A DNA stretch of 64,000 bases from Pleurostoma richardsiae (lineage: Eukaryota; Ascomycota; Sordariomycetes; Calosphaeriales; Pleurostomataceae): contig JANBVO010000053.1 of the NCBI GenBank assembly GCA_030052745.1, forward strand, positions 147,247 to 211,246, written 5' to 3'. Position 1 is the first letter of the stretch. Every line of letters starts with the position of its first letter. The translations under genes were made by a program, and so were the position numbers. Under the pieces are notes generated by a model. It did no database searches and had not been told where the DNA came from. It was given only the letters and a program-made list of their open reading frames with translations. Of the stretch, positions 21,701 to 32,859 are shown piece after piece.

Positions 21701-22982
21701 TTTCAATCATTGTGACGAACGAAAGGACATTAGCCTGGCGCACGTTGCTGGTATTCGGATTCATGAGGTCGACGACATGCATCTGGCCTGTCTGGGAGAC
21801 GACGATGCCGGTTGTGACCATGCGTGGATGCATCCGGACGTATGCAGCAAGGGGGGGAAACGGGATAGGTGACATCATGTTCATGTTCTTGAGGTCGAAA
21901 ACGTTAACATAAGGGTCAAGCATGTAGGTTTGTGCCGCCTGCTGCTTGTAGGAAGCTCCGCAGGTGACAACGAAGTCCTGCTGGACGTCCATGTCGTTGA
22001 TATAGGCGGAATGAGCTTGCCACTTCCGAATAATATTGAACTTGGTGGGATCCAGGATGTTGACACTGCCCTCTTTTGTCGCTGCGCATATATATCGACT
22101 AATCTTCATGATAATGTAGTGATCAGAGGTGAGAAGCTGGCGCTCGTTAGTCGCACGACCTGAACGGACGGGAAGGAATGTCCGAGATACCTGCTTGACA
22201 ATCTCGCCCTTATTCACGTCGATGACAAACATGGTGTCCTGCAGCCCGGCAACGAGGATCTCTGAGGTGGCCTTGGATGTGTAGCTCATGCATCGGAGGT
22301 CTGTCATGTCCTCATGGCTACGCACCGCAGCAGCTGGTTAGTACGTCGCGCATCACTCCCTCACGCTGTGCCTTACGTTATGTGCCATATCGGAGGTCCC
22401 CTGCGCATGGCCATGTGGACGCCCTTGGCTCCGAGCGCAATGACACCTTTATCATTGAAGAGCAGCTGTCGCACCGGCCCATCAGCGGCGGGATGCGCCT
22501 TGAAGGACGTGTATCTCTGTAGCTCGGTGCCATAGAACGACGTCACTCGGCCCTGTGTAATTGACCGTCAGCATCAGAGGAGCGATTTGATGTCGATATC
22601 AATGGGGAAAGATCGCTGGATGTCGTACATATTCGTTGCCGGCCCACAGGAGCTCTTGCGATGTGTCGAAGCCGAGCGTCGAGACGGGGGTGGAGAGGGC
22701 GTGTGGCACCGCAAGCCCCCCTGGGGGAGGGAGCAAGACCCGCGCGACCTGTTTCGAATAATCGTCAGCGTGAGTTGCCCCTGTGAGAAGTGGAGGCGTA
22801 GGACGGCGCCAGAAGCAGCACGGAAGGCTGCACGCAGAATACATGTTCGGGCGCATAGAGTTGGAGTACGCGAAACCGTTGATCGCGAAGGTTGCGCGGA
22901 CGTCGACAAAGGGATTGGATACCGTCCAAGGGATATGTGGAAGATATGACGATAGACTTACCTCGTCCCAGTCCGCGTCCAT
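18742..22982 (-). CDS. PAN2: PAN2, catalytic subunit of the PAN deadenylase
   Basis: Twelve exons: 22962-22982, 22629-22748, 22377-22552, 22191-22317, 21541-22136, 21061-21486, 20758-21008, 20567-20706, 20411-20515, 19944-20346, 19641-19854, 18742-19591; 1142 residues, the usual fungal length. Pan2 with Pan3 trims mRNA poly(A) tails in the cytoplasm. The N-terminal WD40 propeller ([15 protein letters not shown] onward) is followed by the linker [22 protein letters not shown], then a ubiquitin-hydrolase-like fold with the catalytic cysteine replaced ([13 protein letters not shown]), and a C-terminal DEDD exonuclease: DTE in [16 protein letters not shown], and [10 protein letters not shown] supply the four acidic ligands. 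The first exon codes only MDADWDE. The acceptor of the last intron is ambiguous (AAAGCAG): splicing after CAG gives DTKPNSEE, after AAAG gives DTNRPNSEE. Confidence 0.95.
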
Positions 22983-23590
22983 TGTTAGGAGCTACTTAGG
23001 CCTCTGTCACATCTTCACGGAATATGGTTTCTGGATCCATGGTTCCGTTGATGCTTGCGAGGCTGGTGTAGCTTTGTGTCCCGCAGTGCGCGGCGTTCAG
23101 TGTGCTCCGCTGAGCCCCACCACGGTGCCCCTCAGCCTTACAGCGAAGTCATGACGAGGGCCGCTGATTGGTGGATGAGCAAATCCCAGCGAAATCACAC
23201 TCTGCCGGAATTTAACCGGTCTCTACTGTACTATGTAGGGGTCCGGAGTATTAATACTACTGGACATGGTGATCTCTGCGAAGCCCGACCGACATATTCT
23301 CTCATAACAACGAGGTTCACGAACTGACGGTTCGCATCACCGTCTCGAGGGGAATTCGTTGACGTCGTGAAGAAACACCAAATCACATGAAATGTACGTC
23401 ATATTGCCATCTCGACTGTCGACTATGTACGACACCCCAAAGCCAGTCAGGCCTAGTGAAACAAGTGCTCCGATACCACATATCCAATGCCAGCAACTAA
23501 TACCGCACCGCCAACGCCAAAGTTAGTTACCACCGTGCTTCCACTGGAGACATGGAAGTTTTGTGCGTGTCACCCGAGGTTACCATTGTC
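22983..23590. other. PAN2 promoter / carrier 3' flank
   Basis: 608 nt between the PAN2 start and the carrier stop codon on the same strand. No gene or clear core promoter motif seen. Confidence 0.4.
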
Positions 23591-24662
23591 CTACTTGGTA
23601 ATCCATCCCAGGTAGTCTGCCACGATCAGAGTCACCATCCTGCAGGAATCGTATTAGTCGCGGTCCCAAAGGGGTTGATCAAGCCAGTGGTTATTCAACT
23701 TACGCATGGGGGGCAATGCGGACGTAGTACGTCCCAAAGCCTCTGTAGAATCTCAGGAGACCCTCCTGCTTTGCAACCTTGGCGAAGCAGTCCATCATGC
23801 CGTTGTACGGGAGTTTCCCGTCCGGGCCCGGGTGCTGCTTCTGCAGACGCGTCTTGACGAAGTCGAACGGCAGCGAGAAGAAGGACGCGAAGAAGCCTGC
23901 GATGGCGCTCGCGCTCAACGTCTGCTCCCGTGTCGACCAGTTCGTGTGCTTCTTGAGCTGCACCTTCGCCTCGCTGAAGAAGGCTAGCTGCCCGAAGTTC
24001 AGCGCCATGGCGCGGACGACTGTGGGGGCCGCTCCGGCCCAAAGGGCGCCGATGCCTTCGCTGCGAGCAATAGACGACAGTGCGTCTATCACGGACTTGT
24101 AGTTCTTGCGCTGGTCCAGGGGCTTGAGCCCATCGCTCTGCATTCGGATAAGAGCGAGATCCGCCGGGTTGCCGATCATGGCGGCAAGGCCGCCAGCGGA
24201 CAGACCTGCTGTGGCACGTTCCGCGAAACCGATGGACTGGCCCTTCGATTGTGCGCGGCGCGTGAGGCTCGCCATGAAAGTGTCGAAGAAGCCGAGCCGT
24301 GCCGTGGTGTAGACGGCCTGTCGCAGAAGACCTGCAGACAGCCCAGTGTACAGGTCAAGTGCCTTGCCGCTGGCAATGATATTCCGCGTTACGGAGAGCG
24401 GGGTCGGCTTGGGACCGCCGTGAACGCCTTCGCCCGCCAGCTGGATCCGCACTTTGATCATATCAACGGGCTGGATGACCGTGGTCGCCACCATGCCGGC
24501 GATTCCTCCATTGACGAAAGGTAGAGCGGCTCGCACCCACGGCGTGTGGAGGAAATCGTTGGTCACGGCGGCAGTCTCGCCCTGGACGGCCTTGGCAGTC
24601 CCCACGACTTCGGAAGTCTTCTCTCGGACCGACTCAGCAGCTTGCTTCATGGTGTTGGACAT
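23591..24662 (-). CDS. Mitochondrial carrier, 2-oxoglutarate/malate type
   Basis: Two exons (23704-24662, 23591-23639) around a 64-nt intron; 335 residues. Three carrier repeats show the PxDxxKxR signature as PVDMIKVRIQ, NPADLALIRMQ and PFDFVKTRLQKQ. The second-repeat form PADLALIRMQ(S/A)D is typical of the oxoglutarate/malate (SLC25A11) and dicarboxylate carriers. The last exon supplies the sixth-helix end MVTLIVADYLGWITK. An extra ~40-residue hydrophilic N-terminus (AAESVREKTSEVVGTAK) precedes the first helix. Expected role: exchange of 2-oxoglutarate for malate across the inner membrane, supporting the malate-aspartate shuttle and nitrogen metabolism. A plain dicarboxylate carrier is the alternative. 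Confidence 0.9.
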
Positions 24663-26399
24663 CTCGGGACGGCAACTATGGCCCAGTGAATGTCACTCGA
24701 GCGAGGTGACGGACAACTGAATCTTCAACAGTCCTTGAAAACACCGGAGGGAGACGACCAAAAAGCGCCAGGAAGCAGCTTTAAGAGACCCTGAAGAGGT
24801 CTGGGGCCGATTCCGCAGCCTGTGACGGGAAGCTAGAAGATTACATGTGTTAGCAATCTTCAATAATGGCTGACTGATTGGACCAAGAGGTCCTGAAGCG
24901 TGGCATCTCCGCTTGGGTCATTGGCCTAGCCAATGCAGCTATGACCTTCTCTGACGCCAACGTCCGCTGCGTTGTGCCGAGCAGCAGCCGAGGACCCTCT
25001 CCCGGCTTGGTTCGGCATGGTATCCAGGGCCGTGTGGATCGGAAAGGTTAGGAATGCCGGGACAGCTCCTCCTAAGCGGGGATCTGGGGAACGGCTTGGC
25101 GCACCCGCGGAGCGGAGAAGACAGGCGCTTGTGGGGACTGAAAAGGCACCGAAGGATTCAAGGAGAACGACTTACATCAAGTGCTATGAGGAGGGAACGC
25201 CCGCAAATTCGACAGCAGGAACACTGACTTTGGGGACGTAAGCTACTCAAAAGAAAGAAGATCTTGAGTCGCGCAGTCTGTTCTGCTCTTTATTCGGAAG
25301 AAGGGGAAGGTCGCGTGCTGGCCGGCGCAAAGTGGGGTTGCAGGCTGCGCGGCCCAAAGGGTGTAGCAAGAATGCGGAGTCCCGTAACAAAGCCGGAAAC
25401 TGAGGATGCTGGGTGTGCCGTATATAATAAGCTGACAAAAACCTATGGGATCACACGGAATGGAGAGGAGCACCGCCAGACGAAAATCAAGATGGGGGAG
25501 GCAAGGAAGAACTCCCGTCGGTTGACTTGACTAAACCACCGAGCTGCCTCGGAAAGCACAAGCCACTGACTGAAAGAAGCTTTTCGCGTGAAGGTTGTTG
25601 GGGACTGGATCTACCTGGCTGGACAGTGCGCTCTGGATATTTATGGCTACCTACCATACCAAGTTACCTAAGGCACGAGGGTCGGCCAACAAATGTATCG
25701 ACTTCCCTCAACCATGGGCTCGCACATGTTTTGCCGGGTCCGTCTGGTTTAGGGGGACAACATCATTTCGGGCTAAAAAGTGCAAGCTCGCCCTTTTCGA
25801 CAACGGCTGCACCAGAGGAGCGGGAGAGGCGTGCCGTTTCGACAGAACGGCATGGTGATCAGGGCGGAGGCCCTGAATTCCTCCCCGTGCGGGGTCCGTG
25901 GCTTGAGAGGTTGGGACTGCCAGTTATGTCTGCTCGAACCGGCGAAGTATGACGCTCCTGTGGCACTTGTAGACCGGCTCACACTCGTCGCCCAAGTATA
26001 CACGGGCGGTACGCCAAAGGCTTGTCCCCGGCTATCTGTCCTGGCTCTCAACCCTTCACCTCATCCTGAGGGAGATGGTGTTGGGATTCAAGGCATAACT
26101 GGCACAGCAGGATGCGGGAGAGCGCCGAGAACGAATCACGACCGGCCGTGACCCCTCCATGACCAACATGGCTATCTTCTCCGGCATGGCCCCTTCTCCA
26201 AGGGCTGCTCCTCGCATAGGGGACTGCAGAGAGACAGAGAGAACTCCGTCATCTGGCCAGGCACATAACACGGACAGACGAGGCCCTAAGGAGCCATCGT
26301 CAACATTGGCGGTGCTAGCCTCTCACCTCGCAACATCAGCTTCATTCTGATGACATAGACTGCCATCACAGGACCTCCAGCCGTCTTACACGGGAACCG

Positions 26400-26439
26400 G
26401 TCCCACCACGTCCCACCGCGTCCCACTGCGTCCCACTGT
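26400..26439. repeat. 10-nt minisatellite, four copies
   Basis: Four tandem units of GTCCCACNNN (endings CAC, CGC, TGC, TGT). The divergent last bases suggest an older array. Non-coding context. Confidence 0.85.
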
Positions 26440-27003
26440 CCCCGTTGACCTTGAAGTGTTCCGTACTGCCGACGTATTAATGCGGGGTAATAATGCCTGC
26501 CGGAGGGCAGCTCTATCGATAAGCAGGAACCTCACTCCACCCTTTGGCAACGACTTTACTTCACCAGCTCGCATTTGTCTAGGAGTTCTCGTATAGTGTT
26601 CTGCAAAAGTCATGGCATAGACCTTTTCTCTAGGGGCACAATATTGTACCATTGCTTCTTGAATCAGGGCTGGATCTACTACTGATGGAACAGAGACCGG
26701 ATGAAACATCGTACACAACGACCTGGAAAGGAATGACGTAAGTATATAGGCCACTCCTTATTGGCTGAGTTCTGATACGGTCAACCGCCCAACGCCGATT
26801 CCGCGACCGAACTCAAGATACTGTAGGATCAAGAAGTTGTTATCCGGCAGTGTGGACAAGGGGCAATCTGAAGTGCAAGAGAATTAGGGGGCTTATGTCT
26901 CTCTCCTAGCGAAGCCGAAATACCTGCTCAAAACAGACCCCCTCTCAAAATTCCAGAAGTTGTTGCGTAATATCCTAGATTCAACGAAGTCTGCGTAGTA
27001 ATG

Positions 27004-27017
27004 GCTACCTAGGTAGC
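27004..27017. repeat. Perfect 14-nt palindrome GCTACCTAGGTAGC
   Basis: A self-complementary site centred on CCTAGG, one of several TACCTA/TAGGTA elements scattered through the intergenic DNA of this window (also 46456-46463, 59381-59392 and 61463-61472). Confidence 0.8.
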
Positions 27018-27252
27018 TAGTGATACCCGTCGGTGTCCGACACTCTCCTTCGGACATCCGATCTCGTCTCAGTAGGAAAGCTCTATATTTGGAGGGGAAT
27101 ATGAGATCTGTGCAGGGACGTGAACGCCATCCGTCTATACACCGAAACTCTAGCTTCAGAAATGTTCCCTTCACTATACCCGCAGCCCCTTAGACGGCCG
27201 TACAACGCCGGTCGGATCCTATCCGCACGCCAATCTCAGCCTCCGAACTGCT

Positions 27253-28328
27253 TTAGTAGCCAGTGGAGGGGAATGTTCCGAGTCTGCCTCCATCGACCAC
27301 AATGATGTTGCCGTTGCAGTACGCCCCAGCCCTCGAGGCCAGGTAGAGAATCGATCCTGCCATGTCCGCCTCGTCGCCCATCCTGCCAAGCGGCACAATC
27401 TTCGTATCCAGGGGAATGAAGCCCTGACCCGTGCCTGATGAGCCGCCTGCGGCATTGACGATCGGAGCCGACATCTCGCTAGGGAATACTAGACATTCTC
27501 TGCGTCAGCGACCGTGTCTTCTAAATAATACATCACCGCACGCAACTTACGTCCTGGCGCAATGCAGTTCGCCCTTAATGTGAGAGATCAGCAACACAAC
27601 TTTCGACAGGCACGCCAGCGGGTCAATCGTAGACATACCGGATACCCCAGTGAGGCAGTGTGACGGACAGCTGCTTGACAATGTGCGTCGCCGCCGCCTT
27701 GGACTGCCCGTACACCCAGCCCCCGGGCGCCTTCTTGTTGAAACCACCGATCGAGCTCGTCACAATGACCTGGCTCTTCTGCTCCACGTTGCCCTTCTTG
27801 TTGCCCGCGTCCAGCAGCGTCAGGAACGCCATGGCCGTGTACCACACCGCCGTGCAGTTGACGTTGAACGTGCTCGTGTAGTCGTCCATGTCCACGGCCA
27901 GCTGCTGCGCGCGCCACTCCTCGATGGTCGTCTCCGGGCCCGGCTGTTTCACGTGGGGCCCGCCGACGCCAGAGTTACAGATCAGGAGGTTCAGGTAGCC
28001 CGCGTCCTTCTCGACCACGGACACGATGGACTCGAGGCTGATCTTGGAGGTCACGTCGCAGTACAGCGGCACCACGCTCGGCTTGCCGATCTGTGCGGCG
28101 GCCGCCTGCAGGACCTCGACGCGCCGGCCCACGATGTAGACCCTGTGGGCGCCGGCTTCAGCCAGGGCGCGAGCCATCATGAGTCCGATGCCTGAGCGGG
28201 TAGGAGTCAGCGTCAATGTGGATGTCACTTTACAGGGTGACCTTACCAGTTCCACCTCCCGTGACGAGGGCTACCATACCCTTCACGGAAAAGAGGTTGG
28301 CCAAGTCGAGAGCAGGAGAAGACGCCAT
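27253..28328 (-). CDS. Short-chain dehydrogenase/reductase
   Basis: Four exons (28247-28328, 27639-28191, 27551-27573, 27253-27488), 297 residues, the usual classical SDR length; the third exon is only 23 nt. The NAD(P)-binding motif TGGGTGIG spans the first intron (residues 23-30). Catalytic residues are visible: ICNSG (Asn-rich strand), the Ser in VTSSIGG, and the YGQSK tetrad, followed by ANCIAPGLFPSEM and the C-terminal DGGRLGTFP. Overall it resembles the RhlG/3-oxoacyl-ACP-reductase-like fungal SDRs; the substrate is unknown. A canonical TATA box lies about 130 nt upstream of the start, suggesting regulated, strong expression. No leader peptide. Confidence 0.92.
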
Positions 28329-29060
28329 GGTTGCAAGCTTGGTCAGCTACCTTGGTGGTGATGCTGTTTGATGCTGAGGTAGAAGGTCGCGTGTTCTTGA
28401 TCAAGGTGCCTGGCTGGCAGGAATCCGGCTCTCTGCCAAGCAAGCTCACGCTGTATCTTTTATATAGCTGCGTCACGATGGTGAGTTGAGGTCTCACAGG
28501 CCAGGCCACCACGGTGAGATGGATTAATAACGCATACAATCGAAGTCTTACATGCGTCGCCAATAGAGCGCTAGCAGGTTGATTCCATACGTCGACTATC
28601 GCCGATGATTCTGACAGCGTCTTCGGAGACAACGTCAAATGGGTTGCTGTATGCTCTGTACGGTCGATGAATGCGAGCCTCGGTCCTGGACGGGCAGAAC
28701 GATGCTCCAACCTGACAAAATCTCTCGAGACGGGCCTCGAGCTGTGTAATCAATTGTCGTGGAGTCTGACCATATCTATGTAGGTTCAGCACCGTTGCCC
28801 CGCCCACAGGCTCCGTAGAAGCTCCGATGTCGACACGGGTTCCAAGCTCACATCCCCCACACTTCCTCAAAGGGAAAGTTAAACAGAGATACCGAAACCT
28901 TCAACAGAATAGCAGTGTCACAGACCAATGGCACGACACAGTAAGCAGCATAAGCCTTTCGCGGTCTCAAGAGGATCCTGGGCGATCGTAACGTCGTCGC
29001 GGATGGGTATGATGATGCTATTCTACATAGGTGTCAAACCCGCGCCATTCGGTGCCATTA
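28329..29060. other. SDR promoter and BUD22 3' flank
   Basis: 732 nt. The TATA box for the SDR gene is annotated separately. Frames such as 28571-28870 have no recognisable content. Confidence 0.45.
28457..28466 (-). promoter_or_regulatory. TATA box of SDR gene
   Basis: TATATAAAAG on the minus strand, about 130 nt upstream of the SDR start codon; a near-perfect core promoter element. Confidence 0.6.
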
Positions 29061-30547
29061 TCAATCAAAGACTACCTTCTTGCCCTGGAACGTCGCGGTC
29101 TCCTGCATCTCCTTGGCCTTCTTCTTGGCCTCCCAGCTGGGATGCAGCGGTCCCGTGTCCTGCGGCTTCGGCTTCGGCCTCGTCTCCGCAGGCCTCTGCT
29201 CGCCGTCCTGCCTACTCTTCTTCTCAAGCGGGTTCCGGATGCCCTTCTTCCACGGCTTCCCGTCTGTATCTACGGCTCCGCGCCTGGGATCCCAGCCGAC
29301 ATCCCTCTCGTCCTTCTTCAAATGCTTGGCCTTTTCACCAAACTTCTTTTCCCAAATGGCTTGCCGAGCTCTCTGCCCACGCCTGTTCTTCTTGGTCGGA
29401 GGAGCGATGTCAATGTCTGACGCCGACTCAGAGCCTGAGATGTAGCCACCCATCAAGGTAGGAAGGAAGGTTGAGTCGGTCGTGAGCTTGGTCGTTGCCT
29501 TCTTCTTCTTAGCTTTCGGCGGTGGACTCTGAGGCACCTCATCCTCCGAGTCGGAGTAGTATCCTGGACCAGGTACAGAAAATGCGACGCCGCTGTGATA
29601 TTCACCGACGCTTTCGTCGTCACTCTCTCCGTTGCTGTCCTCGCCAGACTGTTCAGACTCTGAAGAGCTCCCAAGCTGGGCTTCGAGGCGAGACACAGCC
29701 CTCTCTTCCGCGTCGTCAGTCGAGTCCACAGACTCGTCGTCACTCGATGCACCCGTAGCCTCTCCCTCTTCACTTTCGACTTCATCACTGAAACCCTTGA
29801 ATTCATCCTCATCCTCCTCCTCATCATCATTCTGCGCATCCTCCTCTTCTTCTCCGGACCACACGCCGTCTTCCCGCTCTTGATCCTTCGGCATATCTTT
29901 CACTTTGACATCTTCCTTCCCATCTGTGCCGTTGATGTCCCGAGAAGACTTATGCCTGTCTGCGGGTTGCTCTCCGTCCTCCTCTCTTCCGATAGGTGCA
30001 TCTTTGCCATCGTCCTTATCCTTTTTCCCCTTCCGCTTCTTCTCGGGGACAAGAATGCCCAGCGCGCGACAGACGTCGGAAATGGCAGCATCCAAGACCT
30101 CGCGGACCTGGCTCCGGTTGTAGAGGGAGCTCGTAACATTGTGCAGTGCCACCTGCTCCTCTTCCGAGATGTCAGGCTTAGGAATGCCCTGCTTCACATT
30201 CTCAGGCAACCTGGGAGACTCGGCGAGGGCCTTGATCTTGAGGAGACTGGAGCAGAGGTGGGCATATGCCGCCTGGTGGAGATCGAGCGACTATAATGAT
30301 TCTGGCGCATTAGCACTCTTGTGTTATGTCCCGAGAAATTAGTGAATGATGCACAAACCTTTAAGACAATCACCTCCCGCTCTAACCGTGCGACCTTGTC
30401 CGGTGTCGATCTGTCGTCCCTGATTCTCTTGGCCAGCCGTTGTCGTTCGAAGCCCTTGCACACCTTCAAGGCGCGAAATAGCTCTGTATTGTATTTTGCG
30501 AGAACATCTTCGACGTCTGGCTCCGAGGACCGCTTTCGCTTCGGCAT
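29061..30547 (-). CDS. BUD22: BUD22-like ribosome biogenesis protein
   Basis: Two exons (30359-30547 and 29061-30290) with a 68-nt intron (GTTTGT...TATAG); 472 residues. A basic N-terminus (MPKRKR) leads to a coiled-coil helical region (residues ~10-65 and ~75-150) typical of BUD22/SRFBP1, including SLDLHQAAYAHLCSSLLKIKALAESPRLP. A long acidic, Ser/Glu/Asp-rich central region follows, then the C-terminal family signature: KKNRRGQRARQAIWEKKFGEKAKHL and LHPSWEAKKKAKE. Yeast Bud22 acts in the nucleolus in 18S rRNA maturation and 40S assembly. Its divergent neighbour across a 0.6 kb promoter is CDC31. Confidence 0.9.
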
Positions 30548-31148
30548 TGTGTCTAATGTGCTGTCAGGTAAGCTTGGTGTTGTTACAGTCCGATCGTCAC
30601 AGTGAAGAGAAAAAAAGTTGTCGATCAACTGGTATCGCAGAGCACGGGATGAAGCGCTATCAAAGTGCAGTGCACTTTAGGCGCACAGCTGCTAGACCAC
30701 TATTTGTCGTCCTGCCGTCCAGGGTTAGGGTCTGCAAGCACTTAAAAGCTATGGTGGGGCACGCGTGCTCCAACGCGTCGATGTGGGCAGTCGCGTCTGC
30801 TCGAGAGAGCCATCGCTTCTGCAACTTTCAAGCGAGCATCACCATCGAAAAGGCATGGTTGTGCTTAGAACCGCGCATTGCCGATCCCTGACAAACACTG
30901 CCGCATCTTGGATATTCTGGGAAGAGCAGGATGTGCGCGTTGGAGACATTTGCATCTGAACTTTCTTCGTCTCCGTCTTGATATTCAGCATTGGTCCCAA
31001 GTGGCTCGCACCGCCTTGATAGGCCGCTTCCCTACTACTTTATACAGAGACAGGAGCTCTACAATTAGGCTCACTCACAGCTGCTACAGCGCAAGCCAAC
31101 TCAAGCGTGTGGACAGGCTGCTGGCCACTTTATATCTCGTTCACGACG
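30548..31148. other. Divergent promoter BUD22 / CDC31
   Basis: 601 nt between outward-facing starts. No ORF of note and no clear TATA box. Confidence 0.45.
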
Positions 31149-31770
31149 ATGATGTCTCGCGCCGTCAACACGCTGCCGGCACATGGCGCCCCCTCAAGAG
31201 AAGACTTCATGAAGCTGGCAGAGGGCCAACGCGACCAGATCAACGACGTGGTATGCATTACCGCAGTTTTTCTTCTCCTCCTATCAGATAGTCATAGCCC
31301 TGCTGACCGAGTCCCGCCCGCAGTTCCAAGTCTTCGACCTCAACAAGGACGGCCGCATCGACTACCACGAGCTGCGCTTCTGCCTGCGGGCGCTGGGCTT
31401 CGACCTGCCCAAGTCCGACACCTACCCCTTCCTGGTCAAGTACGGCGTGCAGCCGGCGGACTGGGACCCGAAGCGCGAGTGCACGCCCGTGTGGCGCGAG
31501 TTCACGCTGCCCATCTGGCAGGGCATCGCGGGCACGCTCATGTACAACCGCGACCCGCGCGAGGAGTGCCTGCGGGCGTTCCGGCTGTTCGACGTCGATG
31601 GTAAGGGCGTCATCGACGTGGACGACCTGCGGAGGGTGATGCGCGAGATCGGGCAGGCCATGGACGACGCGGAGCTGGTGTCCATGATACGGGAGTTTGA
31701 CTCGGACGGGAAGGGGGGTGTCAACGCGGATGAGTTCACAAAGATTATGATGACGAGGAAACAGAAGTAG
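31149..31770 (+). CDS. CDC31: Centrin, spindle-pole-body protein Cdc31
   Basis: Two exons (31149-31250, 31324-31770), 73-nt intron (GTATGC...CGCAG), 182 residues. Calcium-binding loops: EF1 DLNKDGRIDYHE (residues 39-50) with canonical ligands; EF3 DVDGKGVIDVDD (124-135), where the last position is Asp instead of Glu; EF4 DSDGKGGVNADE (160-171). The second hand is degenerate and carries an insertion (residues ~66-100, KYGVQPADWDPKREC), as I recall for filamentous ascomycete Cdc31. Yeast Cdc31 is needed for spindle pole body duplication and also binds Sac3 of the TREX-2 mRNA export complex. Two consecutive ATGs (31149, 31152) start the frame; an upstream in-frame GTG is not used here. Confidence 0.93.
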
Positions 31771-32383
31771 GGGAGTACTTGGATGATGCGTATGAAGGAG
31801 AAGTCCCTGGTGGTCCTTGGGCATTGGAAAATAACCGATCGAAGGGAGATATATCAGGACTGTTGGTTGGACTACAGTCCTGGTGGCCGGCTGTGTGGCC
31901 GAAGCTGCAACTGTTGTATAATCATCTAGGCATCGTTGCCTAATATTCTTGCGAGATATCCATGTGTACCGTTGCAAATTTGATTATTCGACTTGTGAAT
32001 GGTCAACTTCCCATTCTACAGATTGTTGACCGTGTTGTTAAGAGACTTCATAGATGAATCCTCTTGGGGTTTGTGACTTTTTCTGCTTACCCTTCGCTTT
32101 CTCAGTGGTTTTTGTGACCTTCCTTCATCCTTCTAATCCCTGCAGACCACGTCTTCAATCCAAAAACTGAATTGAACGAACTCTCGACTAAGCCATCGCG
32201 TCGACGTTGCCGTCCCGAAGTGTCATCTCGAAGCCTGCCAGGATCAGATCAAAATGTGAGACTCCTATACTGCATGATCTTTCAAGACGCGTCGGGATGC
32301 AGAGGCAGCCTAGAGGGAGCCGCGATCCTCATAAGCATTCTGTTCCGACGCCAACTAACCTCTATTCCAGGTCTATACTCACG
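31771..32383. other. Intergenic region CDC31 to membrane protein
   Basis: 613 nt with no recognisable gene. The stretch just before the downstream ATG (32352-32370: CCAACTAACC then CTATTCCAG) looks like a branch site plus acceptor, so the next gene may have a 5' UTR intron. Confidence 0.4.
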
Positions 32384-32794
32384 ATGATCAGGGTCATAAT
32401 AGAACAGCTGCAACTATACCCCGCGAAGATCCCCCTAGCCCTCCACGCTGCCGTTGAGACCGCCGCGGCGCTGTCCTTCATCTTCGCCCCGCAACGCCAG
32501 CTGCCGGGCCTCAACGAGGACGCCAAGCTGATCCTACGGAGCTACGGCGGGCTTCTGCTGGGGACAAGCCTCCTCTGCGTGTGTTTCCTCGTCAGGCCTG
32601 TGTTCGATGGCGCGACCCGGTTGGTCGCATGCTCGCTGGCCATCTGCCACCTGTTGCCTGTGTATCGGGCTTATATGAGGATCAGGCGGGGGATTGGGAT
32701 GAGAGGTGAGCAGGGAAAGACGCTGGGCGGACCGTACTTGCACTTGGTGGTCCATGTCATTTGTTATGTTACGTTAATCTTGGCAGGGAGATAG
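32384..32794 (+). CDS. Small four-helix membrane protein, function unknown
   Basis: 136 residues from ATG 32384, no intron in the coding part. Four hydrophobic segments are visible at about residues 14-36, 48-70, 74-92 and 117-135, separated by short loops, with a basic cytosolic-type loop (MRIRRGIGMRG) before the last. The architecture resembles uncharacterised fungal four-TM proteins of 130-150 residues. No catalytic residue or targeting peptide is recognised. The AG at 32369-32370 (TTCCAG), 14 nt upstream of the ATG, could be a splice acceptor, so an additional upstream exon is possible. Confidence 0.7.
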   Translation: MIRVIIEQLQLYPAKIPLALHAAVETAAALSFIFAPQRQLPGLNEDAKLILRSYGGLLLGTSLLCVCFLVRPVFDGATRLVACSLAICHLLPVYRAYMRIRRGIGMRGEQGKTLGGPYLHLVVHVICYVTLILAGR

Positions 32795-32859
32795 AGAAGT
32801 AGAGGGGTGTGACTTCAATGCCGGAGACGTCTTCTCAGCATGGTATATTGATGCTATGT

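Larger units (their letters stand above)
24663..27252. other. 2.6 kb gene-poor region
   Basis: Between the carrier start codon and the SDR stop codon. No ORF carries a known motif. The longest frames (25527-25952, 26386-26754) lack convincing starts. It contains a 4 x 10-nt minisatellite (26400-26439) and a 14-nt perfect palindrome (27004-27017). Confidence 0.45.

Noticed and set aside
26386-26754. 122-codon minus-strand frame
   Set aside because: It starts with GTG, runs through the minisatellite and has no family features.
31107-31148. N-terminal extension of CDC31
   Set aside because: It would need a GTG start; ATG 31149 is sufficient and fits the family length.
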